A stretch of 64,000 nucleotides of DNA from Pogostemon cablin. Taxonomy: Eukaryota; Streptophyta; Magnoliopsida; Lamiales; Lamiaceae. Positions 22,539-34,900 of this stretch are shown here, one piece after another (positions within the stretch are counted from its first letter, which is position 1; the number at the start of each line of letters is the position of its first letter). The notes under the pieces are model-generated. The model was not told the origin of the DNA, searched no databases, and was given only the letters and a program-made list of their open reading frames with translations. The position numbers were made by a program, and so were the translations under genes. The DNA is taken from positions 38,965,088-39,029,087 of the forward strand of contig CM042955.1 in the NCBI GenBank assembly GCA_023678885.1. Reading direction: 5' to 3'.

Positions 22539-23734
22539 GTGCATACCTTGAGAAGGAAGAAGAAGGAGAGCAACCCCAAAAATATGAGCTACATGGATAT
22601 TCTTCGAGATATGGTGAATAGAAGTGTTCATTCCGCTATGAACACACAAGGAAATTTTCAAGGATTTCAAATGCCAAATTGGGAGCCTAATTTGCAACCG
22701 GATTTTGGAGTACAAAATATGCAATTCCAACAACAAGGTTATGAGAATTTTGGGGTTCCTCATCAAATGCATCATCAAGTATACCCTCAAGGTGTGGAAG
22801 ATGGTTTTCAAGGAAATTTTTTTAGAAATCAAGATGGAAATCAACCACAACTATGGGGAGATTTTCAAGACTCCAACACCTCTTATTCCGCCCAACTTGA
22901 CTATAGAGAGAAGCTTAGAGATGAGTCAATCGAAAGATTATGGAGCGCATGGAGAAGGAGAGTAAGTATAATGAAGCGTGGATGGATCGAATGGGAAATT
23001 GGTGTGAAATGGTGACAAGTGCAATAGTAGCATTCGGTGCTAGATTGGATTCCATTGAGCACCAAGTTAGTCAAGTTGTATCCACCGTTGAGAACAACAA
23101 GCCTTCTACCTCCGGAACGAATCTATGCATGGCCATTAAAGATCGAAAAGAGGATAGTTTGGGGGTTGATGAGGTTATGAAGGAAAAGAGAGAAAGGATG
23201 CCCAAGTGGGTGAAAGCTAAAGAGTTGAAAGAAGAGTTGAAGGGGGAATTCGATAGATTTGTCGAGTCTCTTGAAGAGATGGTAGAGAAAGTCAAGATTC
23301 AAAATCAAAAAGAGATTCATGCCATTATGGAAGAAAAGAAACCTCCGGAAACTAAGATCATGGATTCTACTCACCACAAGCCAAAACCTTCTTATTCTAT
23401 TGAAATTTCAAATTCTCTTAAGAACTTCCATGATTTCATTGATAAAAATTTATTTGGTGATTGTAGGAAAAAGATTGCAAGAGGGCATCAACACTTGTCA
23501 ATGCCCGAATTCTTACCGGGGGATGTGGTTGAAGTTCAAAATGCATATAAAGCCCCATGGAAAAAGTGAAACAAGTGGAAAGGGCCATTCCTTGTGAAGA
23601 ACGCCTTCGGAGACCAATTGCTTGAACTATTTAACAAGAAGGGAAACGTTCTTGTGGTTGAGCGTGAGAGCACACGGCACTACTTCAAGAAGAAAACTAT
23701 GATAGTGCCTAAGGACTATTCAAGACCACCATGA
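22539..23734 (+). pseudogene. Ath2 internally deleted gag-pol remnant ending in the integrase tail
   Basis: The first part (22539-22965) is the counterpart of an Athila gag N-terminus (LRRKKKESNPKNMSYMDIL, then a Q-rich NFQGFQMPNWEPN segment); its ATG is lost and a frameshift lies near 22950. The second part (22940-23569) is a Lys/Glu-rich linker with VKAKELKEELKGEFDRF. From about 23500 the sequence reads MPEFLPGDVVEVQNAYKAPW, then an in-frame TGA at 23567-23569, then KWKGPFLVKNAFGDQLLELF and RHYFKKKTMIV to a stop at 23732-23734. That last segment resembles the end of Athila-like integrases (GDxVxxxN..KWxGPFxV). Everything between gag and the integrase tail is deleted. Confidence 0.72.
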
Positions 23735-25818
23735 GCTAAAGACTATCGTCCGGGTTGAAGACGTTAAACTTAACGCTCGATGGAAGGCAACCCATCATTA
23801 TCTTTATTGCTTTATTTAGTGCTTTCAATAAGGATTGTGGATTTGATATTGTTTTGCATTTTGGTTTGTAGGTTGATTGTGCTCGTGAAGAGAATGCGTA
23901 TTGAAGATACGAGAAGTGCTTGATTTGAAGTGTATAGGTACATCACACCACTTTTTGCATACTTAATTCAAAACTCTTGTTTCAATTTAAGTTTGGGGGG
24001 ATATGGCGTGGTGTGAATTACTTTGCTCGAAGGCATATAGTTTTCGTATTTTTGAGCTAATTTTGAATTTTTCTTATGAGTATTGGTTGGATTTTGGTAT
24101 GATTGGTTGTGTTGAAGTGCATGATAATCCATATTTTTAATGATATTGTTGAGCTAATATTTTTGATGAGTTGTTGAGCATGAATGAAGTGTAGTGGAAG
24201 CACGAATTCAGCCCGGAGATCAAGTCAAGATTCATTTTGCATTCAATCCGGAAGCCCGTGCCAATCATTTCCACTACCAAATGCCTTTCTAAGGGAGTTC
24301 GCTTTACATCTCATCTCTTCTATTTGCTTAACATAAATTTATGTTGATTTGGAGTGATGTGATTAGCATGCTACTTCATGTGTTATGTTTTGGGATGTTT
24401 ACCTCCGTAATTTTGGATTTCAATTTTCAATCAAGGATGGGGATGATTGTGAGCTTACATTGTTATGGATGATTGAATATGTGCTTCATTTTCTAATGAT
24501 GGTGATTGTTGTTTTTGCATGTTATGTGTTTTTGTTTTGTTTCTTGTTTGTTGAGTCTTTATTTTATGTTTTGTGTGTTTTCTTATTTTTGTCTTGGTAT
24601 GTTTGGTGGTTTGTTTTGGGATGTTGTGAGTCATTTTTGAACATGAGTGGTGATATGTTGTGGTAGTAAGTGATGACAAGTTATGATTAAGAATCTCTAC
24701 ACTTTCGAATTGTGACATGTTTTACTTAACTTGTTCAATTTGGAGATGGATGTGGTGTAATAAGTTCCTTAAGGTTCGAGCATAAGCTTGTGAGAATTTG
24801 AGCCTCAACCATGCATACATGGTATTTTTCTTCATGAGTGGATTTGTTGTGTTTGATAAGTTAGAACTTGCTCAAGGACTATAGGAACGAGCCCAATTAG
24901 TGGAGATTAGTGAAATGATCTAAGGTCATCCTTGTTATTCATAGTCATTGCCATATATTTTCCTACCATTTACATCATCCCTTGTTAACCACTTTGAGCC
25001 TATAAGCCTTTTTATTGTGAATATAGCACATTACAAGCCTTGATTACCCTCTTAAACCTTATATACATACCCTTTGTGTGGGTGATTAAGGAGATGGTAG
25101 CTAGTAAGGTTTGATGAGATAAAAAAAAAGAAAAAGGAAATGGTAAACAAGTAAGAAAAAGGATGAAAGAGCATAAACAAGAGTGAACATGCAACCTCAA
25201 AACAAGAAAAATGAGTAAAGCAACAACAAGATGCTCAAGGAAATAAAAATTCAAAGAAGGAAGCATGATTTATAAAGAAGCTCAATTCAAGGAAGTTGAT
25301 GATTAGTGCTTGTGATTACCAAAGTTGAGAAGGGAAGAAAGATAAGTGAAAGTATGGAAGAAAGTAGCTACTTCTTCGATTGCTTACACATGATTAGTCA
25401 CTATTACCCATATTCTTCCTACCCTACCAAAGAGCCTATCATTACATCCGAATTAAAGACCTTTTTGATCACTAATTGAAACTTTAGTGGTTTGTGAATG
25501 TAGTCCACGAGTAAGCTTATGGCGAGTCGAGCCAATCGGTTAATGAGTGATGATTTACCCTACTTTAAAGAGTGTTGAGTGACATTTATAACCTATGTGA
25601 GACTTGGACTAAAAAGGGACTATATTACACTTTTATTCTCTTTAGATTGAACTTGTTAATTTTTCATATCATGAGTTTAATGATGTAGGATGACTTAGCA
25701 TAAATTGTGATTCTTATTATTATTGATGTGTTATTACTTATGTTCGTTTAGTCTTTTCCTAGGTGAAAATCACTCTCCTTGGTTTATCAGTTTCGTTGTG
25801 CGGGGACGCAGAATACTT
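23735..25818 (+). other. Ath2 3' non-coding tail
   Basis: About 2.1 kb, homologous to the tail of Ath1 throughout most of its length. It carries an extra PPT-like TTTAAGTTTGGGGGG at 23986-24000 near its left end. Open frames such as 24385-24666 are AT-biased chance frames. Confidence 0.75.
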
Positions 25819-25832
25819 TAAGTTTGGGGGTG

Positions 25833-27673
25833 TGATGAGTGATATTTTCACCTAAATTTTAGTGTCTTTTTATATGTGTTTTCGTATTATTTTATCCGTA
25901 TTTGTGTTCTATTTGGTTGTGTTTTATGTTTTTATGAAAATGTGTGAGAATAAGCTTAAATGTATGATTTCCATGTAAAAATGGATTCTAGACGCGAGTA
26001 GGAAAATTTGGGAAAAAACGAAGCTTAATTCGGAGTTGAAACGAGGGAAAATGAGTCAAATTAAGCAAAATGCTGAAAAACGCATGTCCAACTTGTGTAA
26101 TTTTTCTGTACTTTTATGGAGCTCAAAACAAGAAGTGTGATATATGGTTGGAAAACCACATAAAATAGGATCGTTTTGGTATAAGAAACACTTCAATCCG
26201 AGCCCAAACGAGAAAGTTATGATTAAAATGGTGACGTCGCGCAGGCTGTTTCTACTCAGCACGATTGTGCTACTTTATATGACTTGTTACACCTTCAAAT
26301 GTTGGATGTTTTGTCAGATCTTTATATGGATAGAAAGCCAATGAAAAGAGGATCGCGTGAGCGCAAGAATTACTCAAATTGGAGATCGGATGTGGAAGTT
26401 ATGCACGAAACATTGAGACTGCGCTGCACCGACCCGAACTTGACCCGAATTCGACCCATGCTCGGCCCAAAGTCATTTTTATGATTAGAATGTGTTCTAG
26501 AAGGTTCTAAGGGGTAAAAACACCCATTTTGGAGTGTAAATATCAGTGGGGATCAGATCTACACCTAATACACACCATTTTTCACACATTTTTCCTCTCC
26601 ATTCCATCTACCCTTCATCCCATTCACCATCCTTGATTACATCCATCTACACTTGATCCCCTCCATCAAATCCACCATCTAAGTGATCAAGGAAGCAAGG
26701 GAGAGTGAAGATCACAAGAGGAAGAAGGAGTTCTCCATTGAAGACCTTCAAAGGGGGAATCTAATTCTAAGTCTTGTGAAATTCTTTATAGATTTGTCAT
26801 GGAATTTGTGGATCCAATTGTCTATGATTGTTTTCTCTAAAACTATGATAGGCTAATCTCCTTTGTGAGATTAGCTCCATGATTGGTGTTGGATAATTTA
26901 TTTTTTATGCAAATTGATTTTAATCTTGAATGGGCTTTGTGTTATTTCTATCACTGATTGTTGATTGCTTGATGTATATGATGATTTGTGTGATTAAATA
27001 TCATGGGCATGTGATTAGATTGAGAAATCAATTATGTGTTTAGGATAGTTCATTGAATCATTTCATCATACACTTCATGTGCATTAATTTAGAATGAGAT
27101 AGAGATATCCTTCTAGATTTAGAACTCGTTGATAGAACATTTGATTAGCTTAATCGAGAGGTTGGTTGATTAAATGAGGAGACCCAAACAATTAGTGAAT
27201 TCATAGTACCTTAAAAGGGAATATTGCTTATGATTTAGTACCTAATTAGGGAACTCATAGAGTAATTAGTACCTAGTGGGAGGAGTTTGCTATTGTCTCG
27301 ATCCTATGTGCGTTTGGGAGCCTTGTTGAGGGCCTACATACTATCCATCTCGAGAGAGAGTTTAGATGGAATTAGTGATCGCTTCTATACCTTGTCCATG
27401 AGAGATTAGAATTAATTGCATAATTACTTAATTATCTATGCCATGATTGTTGTTAATCTCATCCTTGCATCATTTGGAACCCATCTTATCTTTGCATTCA
27501 TTTTATCTTTAGTTCTTGCTTTAGCATAATTGCATTCATTTGCTCCTATCCGCTCTTTTCCGTCGTCCTTATAAAATCACGATAAGTTTGAGATCGCTTA
27601 AACTCTAGTACCTTCCTCCCTGTGGTTCGATAATTTCTTTAATTGGTCATGCCCACTATATTATGGCTAATCA
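25833..27673 (+). repeat. Ath2 3' LTR (1841 bp)
   Basis: Almost identical in length to the 5' LTR. Differences appear denser in the first ~600 bp than in the rest. It is preceded by TTTAAGTTTGGGGGTG and followed by the AAAGG duplication. Confidence 0.93.
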
Positions 27674-27678
27674 AAAGG

Positions 27679-28517
27679 CAAGAGGTCATGGTTAACTTGA
27701 TGAATGAATTGGAAATACTTGGAGCAGAAATTGAAAGGGAAACCTAGATCAATTTTATTCTCCATAATTTGCCTGGATGTTTTGAGTAAGTTCTACCTAG
27801 TGGAAAACTTCTGACAAAACAAATGGCGAAGGAAATCAATTCTCATCAAGATGTGAATAAGGTTAGTATCTCATTCACTAGTCGTTGAAGCATGATTAGT
27901 GATGGCATCTACTAACACGTTGTGTGTAGATACTGGAATCAATAAAAGCCTGCAACTAAGTGATGATGAGATTATTGTATACATTGGTAATACTACGAGA
28001 GTAGTGGCTGTTGCAATGGGAGTAGTTTATTTATCTTACGATATGAATAAACGTTTGTCTTTGAGAAATTATCTTTACGTACATTTTTCATAGAAAGAAT
28101 TTAATTTCAGTTTCTAAGCATTTACAGATGGATACTCTATTTCATTTAAATGACATGGTCATTATATTGAAGGATTGAGCTATAATCTGTTATGGTACGT
28201 AGTTAACAATTTGTACACTCTTAAATCATGTTTATCCCATGGATGCGACAAATTGAAATTAATAACACGTCTTCTAATTATAATAAGAGAAAGACTCTTA
28301 TGGAAATGGTTAGATAGATGATGAGTTATTTGGGATTATTAAATTCATTTTATGGATATGCCCTAGAAACAGTAATTCGTATGAATGTTTGTCTGTTTGT
28401 GGGATATCCCAGAAAAATGAAGTGTTGATTTATTTAGTCCAAAAGATCGAAGGGTGATTGTTAACACAAATACTAGATTTTTGGAAAAGGACTATGTAAT
28501 AAATCACATACCCATGT
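27679..28517 (+). pseudogene. Copia A gag end and deleted pol
   Basis: Continues copia A after Ath2. MNELEILG and ILHNLPGCFE mark the gag C-terminal part. The pre-integrase region follows in broken frames: VGVVYLSYDMNKRLSLRNYL and HLNDMVII, as in GAG-pre-integrase domains. At about 28291 it jumps from AATAAGAGAAAG directly to ACTCTTATGGAAATGG, the end of the integrase (MMSYLGLLNSFYGYALET). Element C has about 380 bp more at this point. Pol stops at 28517, where the LTR of B begins. Confidence 0.75.
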
Positions 28518-29802
28518 TGTTGGCATTTGGATCTTTTTGTTAACATGAACCATTAGGATTCCATGCATTTCTATATCAACAGAAGCAAGGAATCATAGAA
28601 TGTATTACCTTTCACCAGGGTATGTTGAAGAAGAAGGATTCTCGCCGGCAGCCTGTGCAGACCCACGATTTTAGCCATAACTTTCTCATCCAATCTCTGA
28701 TTAGAGTGATCTATATGCCAAAATGATCCTCTCTTCCGTGGCTTTCCGTCAAAATATCACACATCCAGTTCTTATGTTTACACAATTTTATAAAAATCGT
28801 GGAAGTTGATGTAGAAATAGCAAATGACTTTCCGGTCTTCTATTGTATTCCTAAGCCACGTCTCGACATTGTGTGGGCAATGACCTATAAGGTGATCTCA
28901 ATCTCCAGCTCCCTCAAACTCATGGTGTTTATGTCATGTGTATCAAGTTACTGGGCTGCTGAGATTGGCTATTTATAGGTTACAACAAGGACGAGTAGGA
29001 GAAATTAGGGTTTAGGCCTCCCATGGGGCATAAGCATCCAAGTTTAGCCCAAAACTAATACTTAAGTCCAATAATAATAAATTATTCCACTAAAGAAATA
29101 TTATTGCACTGGCACTCTAATCCTAAATTACGTTTATGGGCTCCTTCTTATTATAAGACCGTTAATCTCCCCGTATTTAAGATTCAATGCCCATTAACTA
29201 ATTATGTTACTGACAACTCTATTAAGTAATATAATTACCAAGAGCAGTACCACTCAACCTTATTATCATGCCAGAATAAATCCACCTGCAGGGTTTACAT
29301 GATAATCATTATGAGCTCTTCAAGGGAAAATTATCAACCAATTCCGTTAGGACACAGATTCCTTTTACAATCAACAGCACACCATAGAAACAACACCATC
29401 TCCCAACTCACCAAGCATATTGATTTAACTATTAAATCTCACCCATTGATAAATTAAAGAAATAAATACTGGCTTACGTGTCGAGGTTTTTATATAGGGA
29501 TTAATAGTACAAACATCCATAATAACAGAGTCAAGTTTTATTATATAGTCAGTATAAACCGAACGATCTCAATGCGGTCCAGCTCAATACACAAGTGCAC
29601 TAGTTTAATTTTATAGTCATGACAGACTAATACCAAATCACACTACAACCATACCGATAGATAGTCCCCATCTATCTCGATTATGAACATCTATTTATAA
29701 TTTGTAAGGAGCCGATAATATGATCTTCCGTGTGATGCCGCACACCATATTATCTATAGTATAAAGTAAATGGAAGGTAGACTTTCAGTATATAATCCAA
29801 CG
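28518..29802 (-). repeat. Copia B LTR on the left (3' LTR in its own orientation)
   Basis: The plus strand begins TGTTGGCATTTGGATC, the reverse complement of an LTR 3' end, and finishes AGTATATAATCCAACG, the reverse complement of the LTR start. Its length is 1285 bp, somewhat shorter than other copies. The last base of the start differs (CGTTGG in place of TGTTGG). Confidence 0.88.
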
Positions 29803-31228
29803 ATCACCCACTTATACTAAAAGACTATGCTGCCATATCTGCTGCTATACATCTGATTACCACTCCCACTACTTGACCATTAAATGCTTTCGCCTTAAGG
29901 TCCTTGTAAAAGGATTACTAGGTTATCATCCGATGCAATCTAGGCGACAACAACCTTCCCCTCATTATACGATTTCTCGTATCAGGTAGTACTAGCTATC
30001 AATGTGTTTAATTTCCTTATGGACTCGTGATTCATTCAAGTTTGCTAATGCACCATTATTATCAAAATAAATTTTGATAACCTTGGACAAACTCAAAATC
30101 ACATCTAAGTCTATTATGAAGTTTCTAGAGCCATACAGATACTTTGGCTGCCACAAGGCTCCAATATTTTCCTCTTTCCATGGTGGAGTCCGAAATATAT
30201 TTCTATATGACACTGCTCCATACTATGGTTCTACTTCCATTAAACACATAACCTTGAGATGGATTCACTGCCGTCTCTATAATTCGAAAATCCGAATCTA
30301 AGTAACCATTAAGAAGTAATGAATTATTCTGGTAAGCATACATATAATTTCCAGTCCTCTTCAGGCACTTCAAATATGTCTTACCATAATTCAATATTCT
30401 TGTTCTGGGCTACCTTGATACTCATTGACTATGCCATTGGCAGTACAAATATCCAATCTCGTGCATAGCATTCCATAGATTAAGCTTCCTTATTACCGAA
30501 GCATACGGAACCGCCTTTATATATTTTATCTCATTATGTGTCTTAAGACGCAAATTCTTAGATAAAGTCACATGCTAAAATAAGTAAGGATTTTATCAAT
30601 TTATGATGCTTGAGATAAGCACAACATCCTATCTTGTGATCTTTATTACCATGTTCGCACGGATATATTTTGCTTATCTTAAGTCCTTCATTTCATATTG
30701 CTTTATTAGCCATACCCATACGCCCGACAATACTCTTTCATTATCTCCAATGAGCAAGATACCATCTACGTATATACAAGAAATACCACCACGTTTCTGT
30801 CACTCTTTTCAATACACAAGATTCATCCGAGCATTGATTAAATCCATATGATTGGATTTCCTTATCAAAACGAATGTTCCATGATCTTGAAGCTTGCTTT
30901 AGTCCATCGATGGACACTTTTAAGCTTACACTAAAAAAATGCTCTTAGCTCTATGCAATGAATCACTCTAGTTGCTTCATCGTAGAGCCACTTACATCCT
31001 AATGGCTTTTACACCATTTTATGGTTCTACAAGCTCCCAGAGATGATTTTGATTCCATTGCAACTTACTAAGATTTCACATTTCGATCTTGTAGTGCATC
31101 GTCGTGTCCAGGGGCATATTATGTTTACTAGGGATCAAGTCTCACGACTCTCCCAAAACATAAATCTTTTAGGTCGTAGAACAACCCTCCCACTACGACA
31201 AGTCACTAGATGCAATTGTGTATCAAAC
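29803..31228 (-). pseudogene. Copia B reverse transcriptase end and RNase H
   Basis: Minus strand near 30213-29992 reads GSRNFIIDLDVILSLSKVIK and then FDNNGALANLNESRVHKEIK, the copia RNase H region (DNNGAI, H..KHI motifs). Upstream (towards higher coordinates) are decayed parts of RT, for example the segment at 30880-30910 that is the complement of the GLKQAS region in C. Stops are frequent. Interrupted at 31228 by C. Confidence 0.78.
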
Positions 31229-32589
31229 TGTTGGATTGTATACTAAACGTCTAGCATTAGTATGAACAATGTTATAATAATTTATTTAAAATGAGAATCA
31301 TATGATCAAATGATTGCGTCTTATAATTTATTTATATGTAGATGCAATAGTCCACTTACTTTATACTGTAAATAATATATTGTGCGACAACACGCGGAAG
31401 ATCATATTATCGGTTTCCTTATGAACTATAAACAGATGCTCACAATCGAGACAGACGGGGACTCTCTATCAGGATGGTTGTAGTGTGGTTTGGAATTAGC
31501 TTGTCTTGGCTATAGAATCACATTAGTGCACTTTGTGTGTATTGCGTAGGACCACTTGAGATCGTTTGACTTATACTGACTTATAGAAGAACTTGATCTC
31601 TGTTATTATGGATGTTCGTGCTCTTAATCCCTATACAATAACCTCGACATGTAGGGCAGTATGTATTTCTTTGATTCATCAATAGATGAGATTTACATAT
31701 AATTAAATCAACAATTCGGTGAGTTGGGAAGTAATGATGTCTCTATGGTGTGCTACTGATTGTAGAAGGAATCCGTGTCCATTATAGGTTGATGATGTCC
31801 CCTTGAGGAGCTCATAAGGATTATCATGTAAACCCTGTAGGTGGATTTATTCTGGCATGATAATAAGGTTGAGTGGTATTACTCTTGGATAAGATATTAA
31901 TTAATGGAGTTGTCAGTAACTTAATTAATTAATGGACATTGTATATCTTAAACATGGGGAAACTACCGGGCTTATAATAAGAAGGAGCCCATAACGTAAT
32001 TATGGGATTAGAACGGTAGTGCAGTAATAATATTTTAGTGGTATATATTATTATTATTGGACTTAAGTATAAGCTTTAGACTAAGCTTGGATACTTAAGC
32101 CCAATGGAGGCCCAACTCTAATTTCTCCTCCTAGTCCCTGCTGTAGCCCATATATAAGTCATCTCAGCTGTCCGGAAACCCTAATCAATAGATTATTCAC
32201 ACCTAACACTGTGAGGAGGGTGAGGGAATAGCATATTGAGAAGATCTCGAAGATCGTCGCCCACATGATGTCGAGATTGGACTTGGGAATACAACAGAAG
32301 ACTAGAAGGTTGTTTGCTGCTAGTGTCCGCCACTTTCTATGATTTTTATAAAATTTTACAGATATCAGAACAGAGATGATCATTTTAGCATGTAGATCAC
32401 TCAAATCTGACATCGGATGAGAGAGTTATGCCTAAAATGGTAAGGCGGCGCAAGCTGGTGGCGAGAATTCATCGTCTTCAACATACCTTGGTAAAAGGTA
32501 ATACGTTTCTTATTTACTTGCTTCCGCTGCTTGTTAGAAACATATGGAACTCTAATGGGTCATGCTAACCAAACGATCGAATGCTAACA
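31229..32589 (+). repeat. Copia C 5' LTR (1361 bp)
   Basis: TGTTGGATTGTATACT..GCTAACA with TATATAAG at 32151-32158. The end reads CTAACA instead of CCAACA, as in G. Confidence 0.92.
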
Positions 32590-32591
32590 AT

Positions 32592-32603
32592 TGGTATCAG
32601 AGC
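32592..32603 (+). other. Copia C primer-binding site
   Basis: TGGTATCAGAGC, identical to A and G. Confidence 0.9.
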
Positions 32604-32784
32604 TTCAGTTTCATGGTGAAGCGTGAAACGTTAGGCTAGGGTTTATGTCAAAAGGTGAAATGGTTTAAGTATTCATGTTATGCAAGTATACCCTATTTGG
32701 ATATCATATACCTGTGTCAAATGTGGACTAGGGTTTAGAAATTATTGTTTCTTGTTGAATACTCTATACGTTTGACGAGAAAAA

Positions 32785-33575
32785 TTTGATAATCTGGAGA
32801 TTTTCGAAAATTTGATAATTTGGAAATTTTTGAAATTTTGATAATCTGGAAATTTTGAAAATTTGACAATCTAGATATTTTGAAAATTTTAATAATCTGG
32901 AAATTTTTGAAAATTTGATAATCTGGAAATTTTTGAAATTTTGATAATTTGGAAAATTTTGAAAAATTGATAATCTGGATATTTTTGAAAATTTAATAAT
33001 CTGAAAAATTTCATAATCTGGAAATTTTAAAAATTTGACAATCTGGATATTTTCGAAAATTTGATAATCTGAAAATTTTCGAAAATTTGATAATCTGAAA
33101 ATTTCGAAAATTTGATAATCTGAATATTTTCTAAAATTTGATAATCTGGAAATTTTTAAAATTTTGATAATCTGAAAAATTTTGAAAATTTGATAATCTG
33201 GATATTTTGAATATTTGATAATCTGGAAATTTTAAAAATTTGATAATCTGGATGTTTTCGAAAATTTGATAATTTAGAATTTTTTAAAAATTTGATAATC
33301 TGGTCGTTATCGATGATTTCGATAATTTTGGACAATATCAACAGTCGATATCGATGATTTCTATAATCTGGAAGATATCGACGATCGTATCAATAGTTTC
33401 AAAATTTTGATAATCTGAAAGTTTTTTTTGAAAATTTGATAATCTGGTCGATATCGATGATTTCATAAGTTTGGACGATATCAATGGTCGATATCAATAG
33501 TCTCAAAATTTGATAATCTGGAGATTTTTAAAGTTTGATAATCTGGAGATTTAAGAAATTTTGGTAATCTGGAGG
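32785..33575 (+). repeat. AT-rich ~26-bp minisatellite in the leader of C
   Basis: About 25-30 imperfect copies of GATAATCTGGAAATTTTTGAAAATTT. Towards the right end it is interspersed with TCGATATCGATGATTTCGATAAT segments. Element G carries the same array at 59252-59830, A only a short trace (18660-18780), and F none. Confidence 0.9.
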
Positions 33576-33875
33576 TTTTTGCCGATACTTGTGCCTGGAG
33601 GCGAACAATTGAATTCTCTGATATATAACTGTTTATAATTTGATTTAATTATCTGATTATTGTTATATATGCTATGCATGTTCTCTGCGATTTACTGCCT
33701 TATGTGCCATAATAGGAGCATGCTAGGTTGCGTATTTTATTACGAATATTATATGCATGTAAAAACCCTCGGTGTTAAATTACTAAGTGAGAGAGGGAAT
33801 TGGCAAAAATTCCCGCGGCCTCCATTATTGGTTTGTTAGCAATGTGTATAAACTTGCGCGTCGGCATTAGAGCCT

Positions 33876-34162
33876 TCCTCCCCATCGGATGAGTTTATTC
33901 ATGGATTGCTGGAACAGACTTCATTAAATAATTATATTTGTAATGTGATGCACATGAACTTGCGCGTTGGGAAAGACCTTCTTCCCTATCGGATGGGTTT
34001 ATATGCAGTTCACTAGTACAAACTTATAATTGATGATTGTAGGAAGTTATCGAAGCGCGTGTGTACTTCTCTATCTGTAAGGCACATAAGCTTGCGAAAT
34101 GGAATTTGGGTCAAATAATGGTGTACACTTAGATGCAAATAATAAGTATCCTCCCCATCGGA
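33876..34162 (+). repeat. Leader motif TCCTCCCCATCGGA in C
   Basis: TCCTCCCCATCGGA occurs at 33876 and 34149, with a variant CTTCCCTATCGGA near 33980. Spacing and surrounding sequence match A. Confidence 0.7.
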
Positions 34163-34429
34163 GTTACTTCTTTTATTTGCATGGCCAAAGAGAAACTGAA
34201 TATTAATTATTTTGTCATGAGGTTAGGTTGACAAATAAAATTAATGGGTAAAATCTTCTCTTGTAAATATTTGGGTTTGTAAACGTCCACACTATCGTGG
34301 CTTGTAGGCTCACGGTGCTTGAGATGTCGGTGAATTTTATTTTTATATTGTTTTGAGGGAATCAATATAAAAGGATAAAATTTGAAGATTTGATCGGTGT
34401 ATTTATTTATGATTCTCTGAATTTCAAAT

Positions 34430-34900
34430 GGTTTTATCTCACTTGTTGTTTACTGAAAGAAATTATATTTACTGGTCCAAAATTAGATGATTAGAAAAGA
34501 ATCTTGGTTTTAAATTTTACTGCTTAAGAAAATATAAACATATGTGTTCTCACTAAGGATGTACCGTGATGCCTTTTAAAGTCTCTAGTGAAGAGGTGAG
34601 AGGTTCATAGAAATATGATGGTCTCATGCGACTTTTCAGATACTTGAGTAAGTTATAAAGGCAAAAGAACATGGATAAGTTGATGAATGAATTGGGAATG
34701 CTTGAAGTACAAATCAAAGCGGAAACCTAGATCAATTTATTCTCCATAATTTGTCTGTATGTTTTGAGCAAGTTCTACCTGAAATACAAGAGGTTGTATA
34801 AAGTGGGAAACTTCTGACAAAACATGTGGCAAAGGAAATTTAATTTCATCAAGATGTGAACAAAGTTAGTATCTCATTCACTAGTTGTTGAATCATGATT
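34430..34900 (+). pseudogene. Copia C gag remnant
   Basis: One frame reads TGPKLDD then LNFTA and CVLTKD, the N-terminal part of copia Gag. Later MNELGMLEVQIKAET and QVLPEIQEVV match the C-terminal part (LMNELxxL, LPExFxQ-type). Several stops and frameshifts. Confidence 0.65.

Larger units (their letters stand above)
20553..27673 (+). mobile_element. Ath2: complete, young Athila-like element lacking most of gag-pol
   Basis: 7121 bp, flanked by AAAGG (20548-20552 and 27674-27678). LTRs are 20553-22394 and 25833-27673; PBS 22397; PPT at 25819. The internal region is only 3.4 kb: a broken gag start, a charged region, the C-terminal tail of integrase, and the tail shared with Ath1. Protease, RT and RNase H are missing. 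The two LTRs differ at roughly 3% of sites by hand count, so this is one of the younger insertions. It sits inside the gag of copia A. Confidence 0.93.
16222..28517 (+). mobile_element. Copia element A (composite with nested hAT-like and Ath2 insertions)
   Basis: A Ty1/copia element beginning with a 1402-bp LTR (TGTTGGATTGTATACT..CCAACA) followed by a tRNA-Met type PBS, a long leader, and decayed gag and pol. It is interrupted at 18919-19612 by a hAT-like element and at 20553-27673 by Ath2. It breaks off at 28517, where the minus-strand LTR of B starts. No 3' LTR of A is in the window. Its integrase region carries the same internal deletion as element F. The 5-mer before it is ATGTG (16217-16221); its partner is not in the window. 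Confidence 0.85.

Noticed and set aside
24385..24718. Open frames on both strands in the Ath2 tail.
   Set aside because: Phe/Val/Cys-rich on one strand and Lys/Thr-rich on the other, both from T-rich sequence; the homologous stretch of Ath1 does not keep the frame.
32785..33575. CRISPR-like array.
   Set aside because: The ~26-bp units are direct, diverged and contiguous without unique spacers; this is a minisatellite in a plant retrotransposon leader.
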